A DNA stretch of 64,000 bases from an uncultured Eubacteriales bacterium (GTDB lineage: Bacteria > Bacillota > Clostridia > Oscillospirales > CAG-272): assembly GCA_934796165.1 (NCBI GenBank), contig CAKVOU010000010.1, positions 1-64,000 on the forward strand. Reading direction: 5' to 3'. The translations under genes and the position numbers were made by a program. Under the pieces are notes generated by a model. That model had not been told where the DNA came from, made no database searches, and was given only the letters and a program-made list of their open reading frames with translations. This document shows positions 1-7,285 of the stretch, piece after piece; positions within the stretch are counted from its first letter, which is position 1, and every line of letters begins with the position of its first letter.

Positions 1-76
1 TGGAGCGGATTACGGGGATCGAACCCGCCACCTCGACCTTGGCAAGGTCGCGCTCTACCAAATGAGCTAAATCCGC
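1..76 (-). tRNA. tRNA-Gly (GCC)
   Basis: The reverse strand folds as a cloverleaf: acceptor GCGGATT/AATCCGC, anticodon loop with GCC, T-loop GGTTCGATCC, and an encoded CCA at 3-1. It is the last of four tRNAs visible in a leftward cluster that probably continues beyond the window edge. Confidence 0.95.
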
Positions 77-100
77 ACGAACCGACGATTGCCGGTCCTA

Positions 101-176
101 TGGTGCCTCCGGTCGGAATCGAACCAACGACACGGGGATTTTCAGTCCCCTGCTCTACCAACTGAGCTACAGAGGC
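101..176 (-). tRNA. tRNA-Phe (GAA)
   Basis: Reverse-strand cloverleaf with acceptor GCCTCTG/CGGAGGC, anticodon loop CTGAAAA (anticodon GAA), T-loop GGTTCGATTCC and encoded CCA. Third gene of the tRNA cluster. Confidence 0.95.
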
Positions 177-200
177 ATATCAGCAAGGGATGCTGAAGAA

Positions 201-277
201 TGGCGACCCGGAGGGGGCTCGAACCCCTGACCTCTAGCGTGACAGGCTAGCGCTCTAACCAACTGAGCTACCGGGCC
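201..277 (-). tRNA. tRNA-Asp (GTC)
   Basis: Reverse-strand cloverleaf with acceptor GGCCCGG/CCGGGTC, anticodon loop CTGTCAC (anticodon GTC) on a 5-bp stem CTAGC/GCTAG wobble-free core, T-loop GGTTCGAGCC and encoded CCA. Second gene of the cluster. Confidence 0.95.
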
Positions 278-282
278 GGAAA

Positions 283-358
283 TGGTGGGAACAATAGGGC
301 TCGAACCTATGACCCCCTGCTTGTAAGGCAGATGCTCTCCCAGCTGAGCTATGCTCCC
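283..358 (-). tRNA. tRNA-Val (TAC)
   Basis: Reverse-strand cloverleaf with acceptor GGGAGCA/TGTTCCC, anticodon loop CTTACAA (anticodon TAC), T-loop GGTTCGAGCC and encoded CCA. It is promoter-proximal in the cluster, about 50 bp downstream of the nearer promoter. Confidence 0.95.
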
Positions 359-411
359 ATGGACAAATCATCGCAGATTCGGAGAAATTACTTTCTCGCG
401 ACGACTTTTAC

Positions 412-440
412 AGTATATCACAGGAGCATTTCGTTGTCAA
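412..440 (-). promoter_or_regulatory. Proximal sigma-A promoter of the tRNA cluster
   Basis: On the reverse strand TTGACA (440-435) and TATACT (417-412) are separated by 17 bp, placing the start just upstream of tRNA-Val. Paired with a second promoter 105 bp further upstream. Confidence 0.8.
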
Positions 441-516
441 GACGTTTTTCAAAAAAATCTCAAAACTTTTGACTCGGAATCCTTCCGGATAATCACTTCT
501 GACGGCGACGGATTGT

Positions 517-545
517 ATTATATCATAGCAAAATCAGTTTGTCAA
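517..545 (-). promoter_or_regulatory. Distal sigma-A promoter of the tRNA cluster
   Basis: Reverse strand TTGACA (545-540), 17-bp spacer, TATAAT (522-517), a perfect consensus promoter facing the tRNA genes. With the promoter at 412-440 it forms a tandem pair, an arrangement typical of stable-RNA operons. The rest of 359-807 contains no gene I can support. Confidence 0.8.
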
Positions 546-715
546 TACTTTTTCCGCCAAAAAAATCAGGTTTTCGGGAAAAAATTTCCGGTCTCCGGAA
601 AGACTGCCGGAACAAAACCGTATCGGCTTCGGCACCACCCGTTATCCGGCAAAAAATATCGGTATCGGTGACGTGTCGGAATTCCTGCGTTATCGGCTGA
701 TCCCCTGTTTCGCAC

Positions 716-755
716 GCGGGCGGCACGGCAGCATTTCCTCTCCCGTGCCGCCCGC
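716..755 (-). terminator. GC-rich hairpin downstream of hslO
   Basis: GCGGGCGGCACGG (716-728) pairs perfectly with its inverted copy at 743-755. It lies 53 bp past the hslO stop. The reverse strand has no run of T after the stem, so it is only a probable terminator. Confidence 0.5.
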
Positions 756-807
756 TTCGCGGCATATTTTCTTTTATCGATGCCTCTTGAGCGGTCGCCT
801 TCAGCGC

Positions 808-1737
808 TTACTGTACTTTGTCATTCTCCGCCCCGCTCTTCCGGTCACGGAGCAATTCCGTAATCTGTGCGCGGTCAAAGACCTGTTTTTTCCCGCAGAA
901 GCGGCAGACGACCTCCAGTTCCTCCGGCTTACCCTCGGCGACCTGCTCCCGGAGAAGATCGTCAAGCTGTTTCTTTCCGAGCAGACGGAGCGCGTCAGCC
1001 GTGCGCTTGCGCGAACAGGTACAGCGATATTCCACGTCCAACTCGTCAAACAGGTCATACGGGATCCCGGAGAGCGCGATCTCCGCGATTTGCTCATTGG
1101 TCAGTCCTTCATCGAACAGGTGCGACACGTTGGAAAGCGCCGCCGTATTCTTCTCCAGTTGAGAGATCACCGCCTCGTCCGCGAACGGAAGCAACTGGAT
1201 CAGCACGCCGCCCGCCGCGCGGCAGGAGCCGTCTGTATCCACGAGAACACCGAGCGCGCAGACCGTCGGGATCTGTTCGCTCTTGGCAAAATATGCGGCA
1301 ATGTCCTCCGCGATCTCTCCGCTGACCAGTGCGACCGAGCCGTTGTACGGTTCTTTTCCGCCGGTGTCACGGATAATCTGGAGCATTCCTCTGCCGACCG
1401 CGCCGCCGACGTCCAGTTTTCCGTTGGGCTTTGGCGGAAGATCGACGGCGGGATTCTGGATATACCCGCGCACGTTGCCGATGTAATCCGAAACGGCGAC
1501 AACGCGTCCCGCAGGTCCGTCGCCGAGAAGCGAAACGGTAATGCTGTCCTGCTTCTCACCGAGCATACAGCCCATGAGGGAGGTCGCGGTCAGAAGACGA
1601 CCGAGCGTCGCGGTCGCCGTCGGCGAGGTGTGATGCAGTTCTCTTGCCCGGTTGACGATTGCCGTTGCATTGATGACATGAATGCGGGCACTGCCGTCCC
1701 GCGTCATGCCGCGTAAAATCACGGATTGCTGATTCAT
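808..1737 (-). CDS. hslO: Hsp33 redox-regulated holdase chaperone
   Basis: A 309-residue protein of the usual Hsp33 length. Hsp33 is a cytoplasmic chaperone that is inactive when its C-terminal zinc centre is reduced and becomes an ATP-independent holdase when peroxide or hypochlorite oxidises the cysteines. The zinc ligands are visible as CxC (C239, C241) and CxxC (C278, C281). The N-terminal substrate-binding core carries typical signatures such as [13 protein letters not shown] and GNVRGYI. The start has AGAGGAT 5 bp upstream. It is the last gene of a leftward group after yerC and a methyltransferase, with a 137-bp gap in which I see no strong promoter, so cotranscription is possible. Confidence 0.95.
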   Translation of the reverse strand: MNQQSVILRGMTRDGSARIHVINATAIVNRARELHHTSPTATATLGRLLTATSLMGCMLGEKQDSITVSLLGDGPAGRVVAVSDYIGNVRGYIQNPAVDLPPKPNGKLDVGGAVGRGMLQIIRDTGGKEPYNGSVALVSGEIAEDIAAYFAKSEQIPTVCALGVLVDTDGSCRAAGGVLIQLLPFADEAVISQLEKNTAALSNVSHLFDEGLTNEQIAEIALSGIPYDLFDELDVEYRCTCSRKRTADALRLLGKKQLDDLLREQVAEGKPEELEVVCRFCGKKQVFDRAQITELLRDRKSGAENDKVQ

Positions 1738-1874
1738 TTTCTATCCTCTTTATCTCATTCCCTGTGATATCATTGACCTGTGTTTCCCCGGCATGTTTCC
1801 GGAGATTCTCCGTCCGGTCGGCGACAGCCGACATCAAACGGGGCGCTCCTTTACCATGCGGGAAACAGTTCCGG

Positions 1875-2648
1875 TCACGGCTTTTTGCACCTTGCGGCAA
1901 AATACCAACGCTCTGCTTCCGGCTCCGGCGGGTCAAACGATTTGTCCCCGAAAACACCGAGAAATTCAAAGCCGGTGACATCAAGCAATTTCTTCAAGGT
2001 TTCAAGCGGATAACACCGCTCCCTCTGGTGCTCGTCCGAGCGCCGATATCCGCCGTCCGCCTGTTCCTCAAAAAGGGACAGGTAGAAATCGCAGATACCC
2101 GTCTTTTCGTCAAATTCGTTCTGCCAGCCGCAGTACACATCGGCGCCGTCCAGCTCGTCCTCCAGGATATATGCGTTATTCGCGTATACCCGGCGAAATT
2201 TTTCCGGCGAATTGACGTCAAAGAAAAACAGCCCGTCCGGGTCCAGATAATTATGGACTCCGGCAAAGCACGCGGTCAGGTCCTCCTCGGTGAGCAGATA
2301 ATTCACGCTGTCAAGGCAGGAAATCACCGCCCCGACCGTACCGTACAATTCAAACGACCGCATATCCTGGCAGAGATAAAGCGGCATTTTTTCGTCGCCT
2401 GCGCGGGCATACGCCTCGGACAGCATTTCCCCGCTTCCGTCCACGCCGATCATATCGTATCCGCGGCGGGAAAACTCCCGCGTCATCCTGCCGGTTCCGC
2501 AGGCAAGGTCCAGCACCAGCTCCGGGCGCGCGGGAAGAAAGCGGTCAAACGCCGCCTCGATCCGATCCGCCCATGCCCGGTAGTCGATCTCCGCGTTCAG
2601 CTTATCATACACCCGCGCAATCGCACGGTACCCTTCACAGCCGATCAT
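1875..2648 (-). CDS. Class I SAM-dependent methyltransferase
   Basis: A 257-residue protein with the Rossmann-fold motif I VLDLACGTGRM (about residues 44-54) that binds S-adenosylmethionine, followed by motif II ending IGVDGSGEML and a later GAVISCLDSVNYL. This pattern is that of small-molecule or uncharacterised class I methyltransferases related to UbiE/COQ5-like groups; the substrate cannot be inferred. Its ATG overlaps the stop of yerC (ATGA), so the two are translationally coupled. Confidence 0.85.
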   Translation of the reverse strand: MIGCEGYRAIARVYDKLNAEIDYRAWADRIEAAFDRFLPARPELVLDLACGTGRMTREFSRRGYDMIGVDGSGEMLSEAYARAGDEKMPLYLCQDMRSFELYGTVGAVISCLDSVNYLLTEEDLTACFAGVHNYLDPDGLFFFDVNSPEKFRRVYANNAYILEDELDGADVYCGWQNEFDEKTGICDFYLSLFEEQADGGYRRSDEHQRERCYPLETLKKLLDVTGFEFLGVFGDKSFDPPEPEAERWYFAARCKKP

Positions 2649-2950
2649 TTGTCCTGTCTGTCCTCTTCGTCAAGACGATCCAGCACCTGCGCGTAACCGT
2701 CATTTCCGTACTTGAGACTGCGGTTGACACGGCTGATGGTTGCGGTACTGAGTCCGGTCTTCTCCGCAATCTCATTATAAACGATATTGCCCCGCAACAT
2801 TCTTGCCGCGCGCATCCGTCTTGACATCTCTTGCAATTCGGAAACGGTGCAGAGGTCTTCAAAAAAGTCGTAGCACTCCTCGATATTCCGAAGCGACAGG
2901 ATCCCACGGAAGAGATAGTCCATCTCTGCGTCCTTCAGTTTGTTCGCCAT
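2645..2950 (-). CDS. YerC/YecD family TrpR-like DNA-binding protein
   Basis: 101 residues that match the YerC/YecD family of TrpR-superfamily proteins along their whole length: an N-terminal helix pair (ILSLRNIEECYDFFEDLCT), then the helix-turn-helix EIAEKTGLSTATISRVNRSL (about residues 60-80). The family is conserved in Firmicutes and probably represses transcription; its ligand is not established to my knowledge. It leads the yerC-methyltransferase(-hslO) group, has its own promoter at 2984-3012, and overlaps the next gene by 4 bp. Confidence 0.9.
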   Translation of the reverse strand: MANKLKDAEMDYLFRGILSLRNIEECYDFFEDLCTVSELQEMSRRMRAARMLRGNIVYNEIAEKTGLSTATISRVNRSLKYGNDGYAQVLDRLDEEDRQDK

Positions 2951-2983
2951 AGGAACCCTCCTTTATTTCTTTATTCTTTTATC

Positions 2984-3012
2984 ATTCTAACACTTTCACA
3001 TACTAAAGTAAA
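2984..3012 (-). promoter_or_regulatory. Sigma-A promoter of yerC
   Basis: Reverse strand TTTACT (3012-3007), 17 bp, TAGAAT (2989-2984), 34 bp upstream of the yerC start. It is back-to-back with the antiporter promoter on the other strand. Confidence 0.7.
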
Positions 3013-3030
3013 TACTTTTTTCAAATTTTC

Positions 3031-3059
3031 TTGACAAGCCCTGCCCCGTATGTTATAAT
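3031..3059 (+). promoter_or_regulatory. Consensus promoter of the riboswitch-antiporter unit
   Basis: TTGACA (3031-3036), 17-bp spacer, TATAAT (3054-3059), with an extended -10 TG at 3051-3052. Transcription would start a few bases before the riboswitch at about 3066. Confidence 0.9.
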
Positions 3060-3065
3060 GCATAG

Positions 3066-3157
3066 GTACATTCCGTGAGGGAGTAATTGGCGCGTTTGCG
3101 CGGACAAGTCAACATACTGACGGGGGACCGTCTGGCTTGTTCTTAACAGTGAGACTC
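3066..3157 (+). promoter_or_regulatory. yybP-ykoY family (Mn2+) riboswitch
   Basis: The 5' part has the conserved loop GGGAGTA (3079-3085), then a GC hairpin (3089-3102 region), then AAGTCAACATACTGACGG, a GGGA loop, CCGTC and TGGCTTGTTC, closing with GTGAGACTC (3149-3157). This order (GGGAGUA; a GUC...CAAUAC-like strand; CCG.CUUUGUU-like strand; GAGAC) is that of the yybP-ykoY element, whose known members sense Mn2+ and mostly turn on Mn exporters. CGTGA (3074-3078) can pair with TCATG (3156-3160) as P1, competing with the terminator hairpin that follows. Recognition is by eye; a covariance search was not possible. Confidence 0.8.
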
Positions 3158-3192
3158 ATGTGTGGCACACGCCGCATGTGGGTTTATTTTTT
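3153..3192 (+). terminator. Riboswitch expression-platform terminator
   Basis: ACTCATGTG (3154-3162) can pair, with some G-U pairs, to CATGTGGGT (3174-3183 region), and a TTATTTTTT run follows. Its 5' arm is shared with the 3' strand of riboswitch P1, so ligand-bound RNA should prevent termination and allow expression of the antiporter. Confidence 0.65.
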
Positions 3193-3209
3193 ATGTAAGG
3201 AGAATTGAC

Positions 3210-4283
3210 ATGGGTATCGGAGATCTGATTTCCTCTTCCCTGACCGGAGCCGGGATGCCGGAGCTTCTGGTCTATCTGTTTTTTCTCGGCGTGGGACTGG
3301 TCATGATCATCAAAGGCGGCGACTGGTTCGTGGACGCGGCATCGTGGTTCGCGGAGATTTCCGGGATCCCGAAGCTGATCGTCGGCGCGACCGTTGTCAG
3401 TCTGGCAACCACGCTTCCGGAGCTGCTCGTTTCCCTGTTCGCCGCGGCGGACGGGCACCGGATGCTCCTTTCGGGCGCCTCCGCGGCAGAGGCAAGCAGC
3501 ATGGTGGACATGGCGATCGGCAACGCGGTCGGTTCCGTTACCGCAAACCTCGGACTGATCCTCGGTATCAGCATGGTCTGTATGCCGGCGATCATCAAAA
3601 GAAAAGACTACGCCGTCAAAATGGCGCTGATGTCGGGTGCCGCCGTAGTCATCGTCGTGTTCGGACTGCTCTCTTACAACGGCGTGATCGGATTCGGAAT
3701 CCTGCCGAGCATCCTGCTTCTCATTCTGTTTGCGCTCGCCGTCTTTGAAAACGTGCGATCTGCAAGAGCGGAAATGCAGAACGACAACGAAACCGGAGCC
3801 ATTCGTCCGAAGCCCGGGAAAAAAGAGATCGGCACCAATATCGTCAAATTTCTGCTCGGCACCGTCGGAATCGTGTTCGGCGCGGATCTGCTCGTGGACA
3901 ACGCAAGCCTCCTTGCAGGCTTTATGGGTGTGTCTGATCGTGTGATTTCTGTCACGATCGTAGCGATCGGCACCTCGCTTCCGGAATTTGTGACCGCAAT
4001 CACGGCAATTATCAAAAAGCAGGGCTCGCTGTCCGCAGGAAACATTATCGGCGCGAATATTATCGACCTCACGCTGATCCTCCCCCTCTGCGCGCTGGTG
4101 TACGGCGGGAATCTCCCTGTTACCGAGACCGTCGCGCGGGTCGATCTTCCCGCGTCGCTGATCCTCTGCGCCGCGGCGGTTGCCCCTTCACTCATCACAA
4201 AAAAATTCTCGCGCTGGCAGGGGGTATTCATGCTTTGCCTGTATGCCGGCTATCTGGTGCTGACCACGGTGATCGTCGCCTGA
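3210..4283 (+). CDS. CaCA-family cation (calcium/sodium-type) antiporter
   Basis: A 357-residue integral membrane protein with the two inverted alpha-repeats of the Ca2+:cation antiporter superfamily (YrbG/NCX-like): the first holds GATVVSLATTLPELLVS and GNAVGSVTANLGLIL, the second AIGTSLPEFVTAI and GNIIGANIIDLTLI, with the ion-binding acidic residues in the two LPE motifs. A hydrophilic loop (about 185-210) separates the halves. The start is the ATG at 3210, seven bases after AAGGAG, not the earlier GTG inside the terminator stem. The yybP-ykoY riboswitch ahead of it suggests Mn2+ as a regulator and perhaps as an exported ion; the family more often moves Ca2+ in exchange for Na+ or H+. Confidence 0.92.
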   Translation: MGIGDLISSSLTGAGMPELLVYLFFLGVGLVMIIKGGDWFVDAASWFAEISGIPKLIVGATVVSLATTLPELLVSLFAAADGHRMLLSGASAAEASSMVDMAIGNAVGSVTANLGLILGISMVCMPAIIKRKDYAVKMALMSGAAVVIVVFGLLSYNGVIGFGILPSILLLILFALAVFENVRSARAEMQNDNETGAIRPKPGKKEIGTNIVKFLLGTVGIVFGADLLVDNASLLAGFMGVSDRVISVTIVAIGTSLPEFVTAITAIIKKQGSLSAGNIIGANIIDLTLILPLCALVYGGNLPVTETVARVDLPASLILCAAAVAPSLITKKFSRWQGVFMLCLYAGYLVLTTVIVA

Positions 4284-4303
4284 CGGATTTTCCCCGAACT
4301 CAC

Positions 4304-4340
4304 AAAACCCGCCGCGTCCCAAAGGGACACGGCGGGTTTT
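4304..4340. terminator. Bidirectional terminator between antiporter and glucokinase
   Basis: AAAACCCGCCGCGTCCC pairs with GGGACACGGCGGGTTTT around a AAA loop. The A and T runs flanking the stem let it serve both converging genes. Confidence 0.9.
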
Positions 4341-4355
4341 CGGATTTTACGCTAA

Positions 4356-5318
4356 TTATTCCATTCCGAGGACTGCGGCACCGACGATGCCCGCATCATT
4401 TCCGAGTCTGGCAATGCGGATCTCGGTGTTTTCCGCGTGGCCGACACCGTATTGCTCGCGGCGGACGCGCTCGGTCAGCATATCAACGAGAAGCTGTCCC
4501 TCGCCGGAAATCCCTCCGCCGATGGAAATCACCTCCGGCTGGAAGATGTTGATCATGTTGGTCACGCCGCAGGCGAGGTAATCCATGTAGGTATCCACGA
4601 CCTCTTTGCCCGCTTCGTCACCGGCACGGAACGCCTGGAACGCCGTGCGTCCCGTTACCTTGCCGCGCTCTTTCACAAGATCCGACATCATGGTCTTGCG
4701 TCCGGTCTTTTCGCACTCCTCCAGTTTTTCGCGGGTCATGCGGATCAGCGCCGTTGCGGAGGAATACGCTTCCCAGCATCCGCGTCTGCCGCAGGTACAT
4801 TTTTCCCCGCCGAACGCAATCACGGTGTGACCGGGTTCCGCGCCCGCTCCGTTGAAGCCGGAATAGACCTTATGGTCAATGATGACGCCCCCGCCGACAC
4901 CGGTACCGAGCGTAATCATGACGGAATCGGCAGTTCCCTGTCCGGCTCCGGCAATCGCTTCGCCCCATGCCGCGGCGTTTGCATCGTTCTCCACAAAAAC
5001 CTGTTTGCCGTCAAGCTGTTCCGAAAGCATACGGGCAATCGGAAATTCCTCGAACGGCAGGTTGTTCGCGTATTTGACCACTCCTTCCTTCGCGTTGATC
5101 ATGCCGGGAGACGCAACACCCACCGACAGGATGTCGGAGAACGCAATCCCCGCGTCCTCTGCCACCTTGCGGCAAAGATCCGCCATATCCTTCACAATTT
5201 CAGCGCCGGGACGGGTCGCGCCGGTCGGCACGCTGTCCTTGCGCACGATATGATATTCGTCGTTGACGATTCCGACGGCAATATTGGTGCCGCCAAGATC
5301 AATACCGATTCGATACAT
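4356..5318 (-). CDS. glk: ROK-family glucokinase
   Basis: A 320-residue cytoplasmic sugar kinase that phosphorylates glucose to glucose 6-phosphate with ATP. It has the N-terminal phosphate motif GIDLGGTNI, the catalytic-loop region VENDANAAAWGE, the glycine-rich LGTGVGGGVI, the sugar-binding GAGAEPGHTVI, and the ROK zinc site CTCGRRGCWE, then IGGGISGEGQ near the C-terminus. Length and motifs match Firmicutes GlcK-type enzymes rather than ROK repressors, as there is no N-terminal HTH. It has its own consensus promoter and sits downstream of the xyl-GH2 operon, where it would take glucose or related hexoses released by those enzymes. Confidence 0.93.
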   Translation of the reverse strand: MYRIGIDLGGTNIAVGIVNDEYHIVRKDSVPTGATRPGAEIVKDMADLCRKVAEDAGIAFSDILSVGVASPGMINAKEGVVKYANNLPFEEFPIARMLSEQLDGKQVFVENDANAAAWGEAIAGAGQGTADSVMITLGTGVGGGVIIDHKVYSGFNGAGAEPGHTVIAFGGEKCTCGRRGCWEAYSSATALIRMTREKLEECEKTGRKTMMSDLVKERGKVTGRTAFQAFRAGDEAGKEVVDTYMDYLACGVTNMINIFQPEVISIGGGISGEGQLLVDMLTERVRREQYGVGHAENTEIRIARLGNDAGIVGAAVLGME

Positions 5319-5356
5319 ACTTTTTCACCTCTCCGGGATCCTGTCGATCCCGTTTT

Positions 5357-5385
5357 ATTATATCCTGTCGGAGGACGTTTGTCAA
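5357..5385 (-). promoter_or_regulatory. Sigma-A promoter of glk
   Basis: Reverse strand TTGACA (5385-5380), 17 bp, TATAAT (5362-5357), 39 bp upstream of the glk start. A GGGATC...GATCCC hairpin lies in the short leader. Confidence 0.85.
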
Positions 5386-5503
5386 TCCTATTTGCCCCCG
5401 GTCCGACATATTTTTACACTTTCAGTACACACCGCAAAAAACGGGATACCTGAAAAAACTCAGAGCACAGGATATAAGCTCCTTCCATGCAAAAACCGCA
5501 AAA

Positions 5504-7237
5504 TCAGGCTTTCTTTTCGATCGCCGCGGGTTGCCGGAGAATCGCCGCAATGGTCTCCGGGTCAAACTTCGGCTGACGATCATAGGTATAAAGTCCGTTC
5601 TTCTCCTGCTCCACGTCGGTCAGCTGAGTGTAGCAGAGTCCGCCCATCCTGGGATCATTCAGGAGTGCCTCGGTGAGCCCGCGGAAACGGGCAACCACTT
5701 CATCGGGCGCCTTGGGGGTCTCGCCGTAACCCCAGCCCGCTTCGCCCGCCTCGGGTGCCCACCAGGTTCCACCGTACTCGGACACAAAGGTGAACGGCTT
5801 GCGGCAGGGCTGACCGGGATTGAGGCAATGCAGGTCGGGAGTGTTTTCCCCGCCGTTCGGCTCCAGCCATTCCTTCCGGAACTTTTCGGGATCCTGCTCG
5901 TAGCAGTGCAGGTCGTAAATGTCCGTCACGCCGTCCGAGTGTACCCAGCCGGAGGCGTCGATGTACAGGCGCGTCGGGTCATAGGCGCGGGTCAGTCCCG
6001 CGAGCATCCGGGTAAAGGAATCCTGCGTGTTGGGCTGTGTTTCGTTGAGCGGACACCAGCCGATGATGGCGGGATGATTGAAGTCACGCTTCAGAACCTC
6101 CAGCCATTCGGGGAGGATCGCGCCCCAGCCGTAATCCGCGCCGATGTTGGCACCCCAGTTGGGAAATTCGCCCCAGACAATATAGCCGAGCGTATCGCAA
6201 TAGTAAAGGAACCGTTCCTCGAATACCTTTTCGTGCAGGCGTGCGCCGTTGAAGCCCATCTCCATGGAGCGGAGAATATCACCCTTCAGGGCTTCATCGG
6301 TCGGAGCGGTGTAGATGCCGTCCGGATAGAACCCCTGATCCAGCACGAGACGCTGGAACACGGGTCGGTCGTTGAGATACAGAATCCCGTCAACAAGACC
6401 GATAGAGCGCATTCCGAAATAGGAAGTCAGGGTGTCGTTCCCGACCGTGAGAACCAGATCGTACAGTTCGGGTTTGCCGACATCCCAGAGGTGAAGTTCG
6501 TCCAGCGCAATCGTGAGGACCGCGCGGGACTTTTCAATGACCGCCGTGTCCGTGCCGACCGTCTTTCCGTGATAGGTCGCGGTCGCCTGCACCGTCATGC
6601 CGTCCACGGTACCGCAGGTGAACACCTCGGCACAGAGGGTCTTCTTGTGAATGTCAGGATAGAACTTGGTCGTGACAATGTGGGCGGCGGGGACACATTC
6701 GCACCAGACCGTCTGCCAGATACCCGTGGTACGGGTATAGAAGCAGCCTGCCGACGCATAATTGTTTGACTGCTTGCCGCGCGGCTGATGATCGTCCTTC
6801 GTGTAATCCTCCGCATGGATGACGAGAAGCCCCTTGCCGTCCGCGAGAAAATCGGTCAGGTCAACGGTAAACGAGCTGTAACCGCCCGTATGGGTACCGG
6901 CGAGTTTCCCGTTTACAAATACATCGGCACGGTAATCGCACGCACCAACGTGCAGAAGCACGCGGTTGCCGTTTTCCAGCCAGTCTCCCGGAAATTCCAC
7001 TTCCCGGCGGTACCACGAAGTGAAGCAGTAGTCAATGTCGCCGATGCCGGAAAGCACGCTCTCGCGGCAGAACGGAACCGTGATCTTCCCCTTGAAGTCC
7101 TCCGGTTTCCCTTCCGCCAGCCCGCGGGCGTAGCCGCTGTTGCCGTTGTCGGTCACATAGTCCCACGCGCCGTTGAGGTTCATCCATTTTTCTCTGACCG
7201 CGCCGGGGCGCGGGTATTCGGGTCTCGGAATGCTCAT
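5504..7237 (-). CDS. Glycoside hydrolase family 2 (beta-galactosidase/glucuronidase type)
   Basis: 577 residues with the three classic GH2 domains: sugar-binding jelly roll (about 15-180, ending TTGIWQTVW), immunoglobulin-like sandwich (about 185-280) and TIM barrel. The acid/base is E399 in GWCPLNET and the nucleophile E487 in FVSEYGG, both intact. No signal peptide is visible, so it should act in the cytoplasm on imported oligosaccharides. The length fits short GH2 enzymes active on beta-galactosides, beta-glucuronides or related sugars; the exact substrate cannot be told. It follows the 1314-residue GH2 gene by 48 bp and ends the xylA-xylB-GH2-GH2 operon. Confidence 0.9.
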   Translation of the reverse strand: MSIPRPEYPRPGAVREKWMNLNGAWDYVTDNGNSGYARGLAEGKPEDFKGKITVPFCRESVLSGIGDIDYCFTSWYRREVEFPGDWLENGNRVLLHVGACDYRADVFVNGKLAGTHTGGYSSFTVDLTDFLADGKGLLVIHAEDYTKDDHQPRGKQSNNYASAGCFYTRTTGIWQTVWCECVPAAHIVTTKFYPDIHKKTLCAEVFTCGTVDGMTVQATATYHGKTVGTDTAVIEKSRAVLTIALDELHLWDVGKPELYDLVLTVGNDTLTSYFGMRSIGLVDGILYLNDRPVFQRLVLDQGFYPDGIYTAPTDEALKGDILRSMEMGFNGARLHEKVFEERFLYYCDTLGYIVWGEFPNWGANIGADYGWGAILPEWLEVLKRDFNHPAIIGWCPLNETQPNTQDSFTRMLAGLTRAYDPTRLYIDASGWVHSDGVTDIYDLHCYEQDPEKFRKEWLEPNGGENTPDLHCLNPGQPCRKPFTFVSEYGGTWWAPEAGEAGWGYGETPKAPDEVVARFRGLTEALLNDPRMGGLCYTQLTDVEQEKNGLYTYDRQPKFDPETIAAILRQPAAIEKKA

Positions 7238-7285
7238 ATGTTTTTCCTCTCAAAGATTCTTTTATTCAGGTGACGGTATATTCTC

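Noticed and set aside
3162..3209. GTG start that would extend the antiporter by 16 residues
   Set aside because: It lies inside the riboswitch terminator stem and has no ribosome site, while the ATG at 3210 has AAGGAG seven bases upstream.
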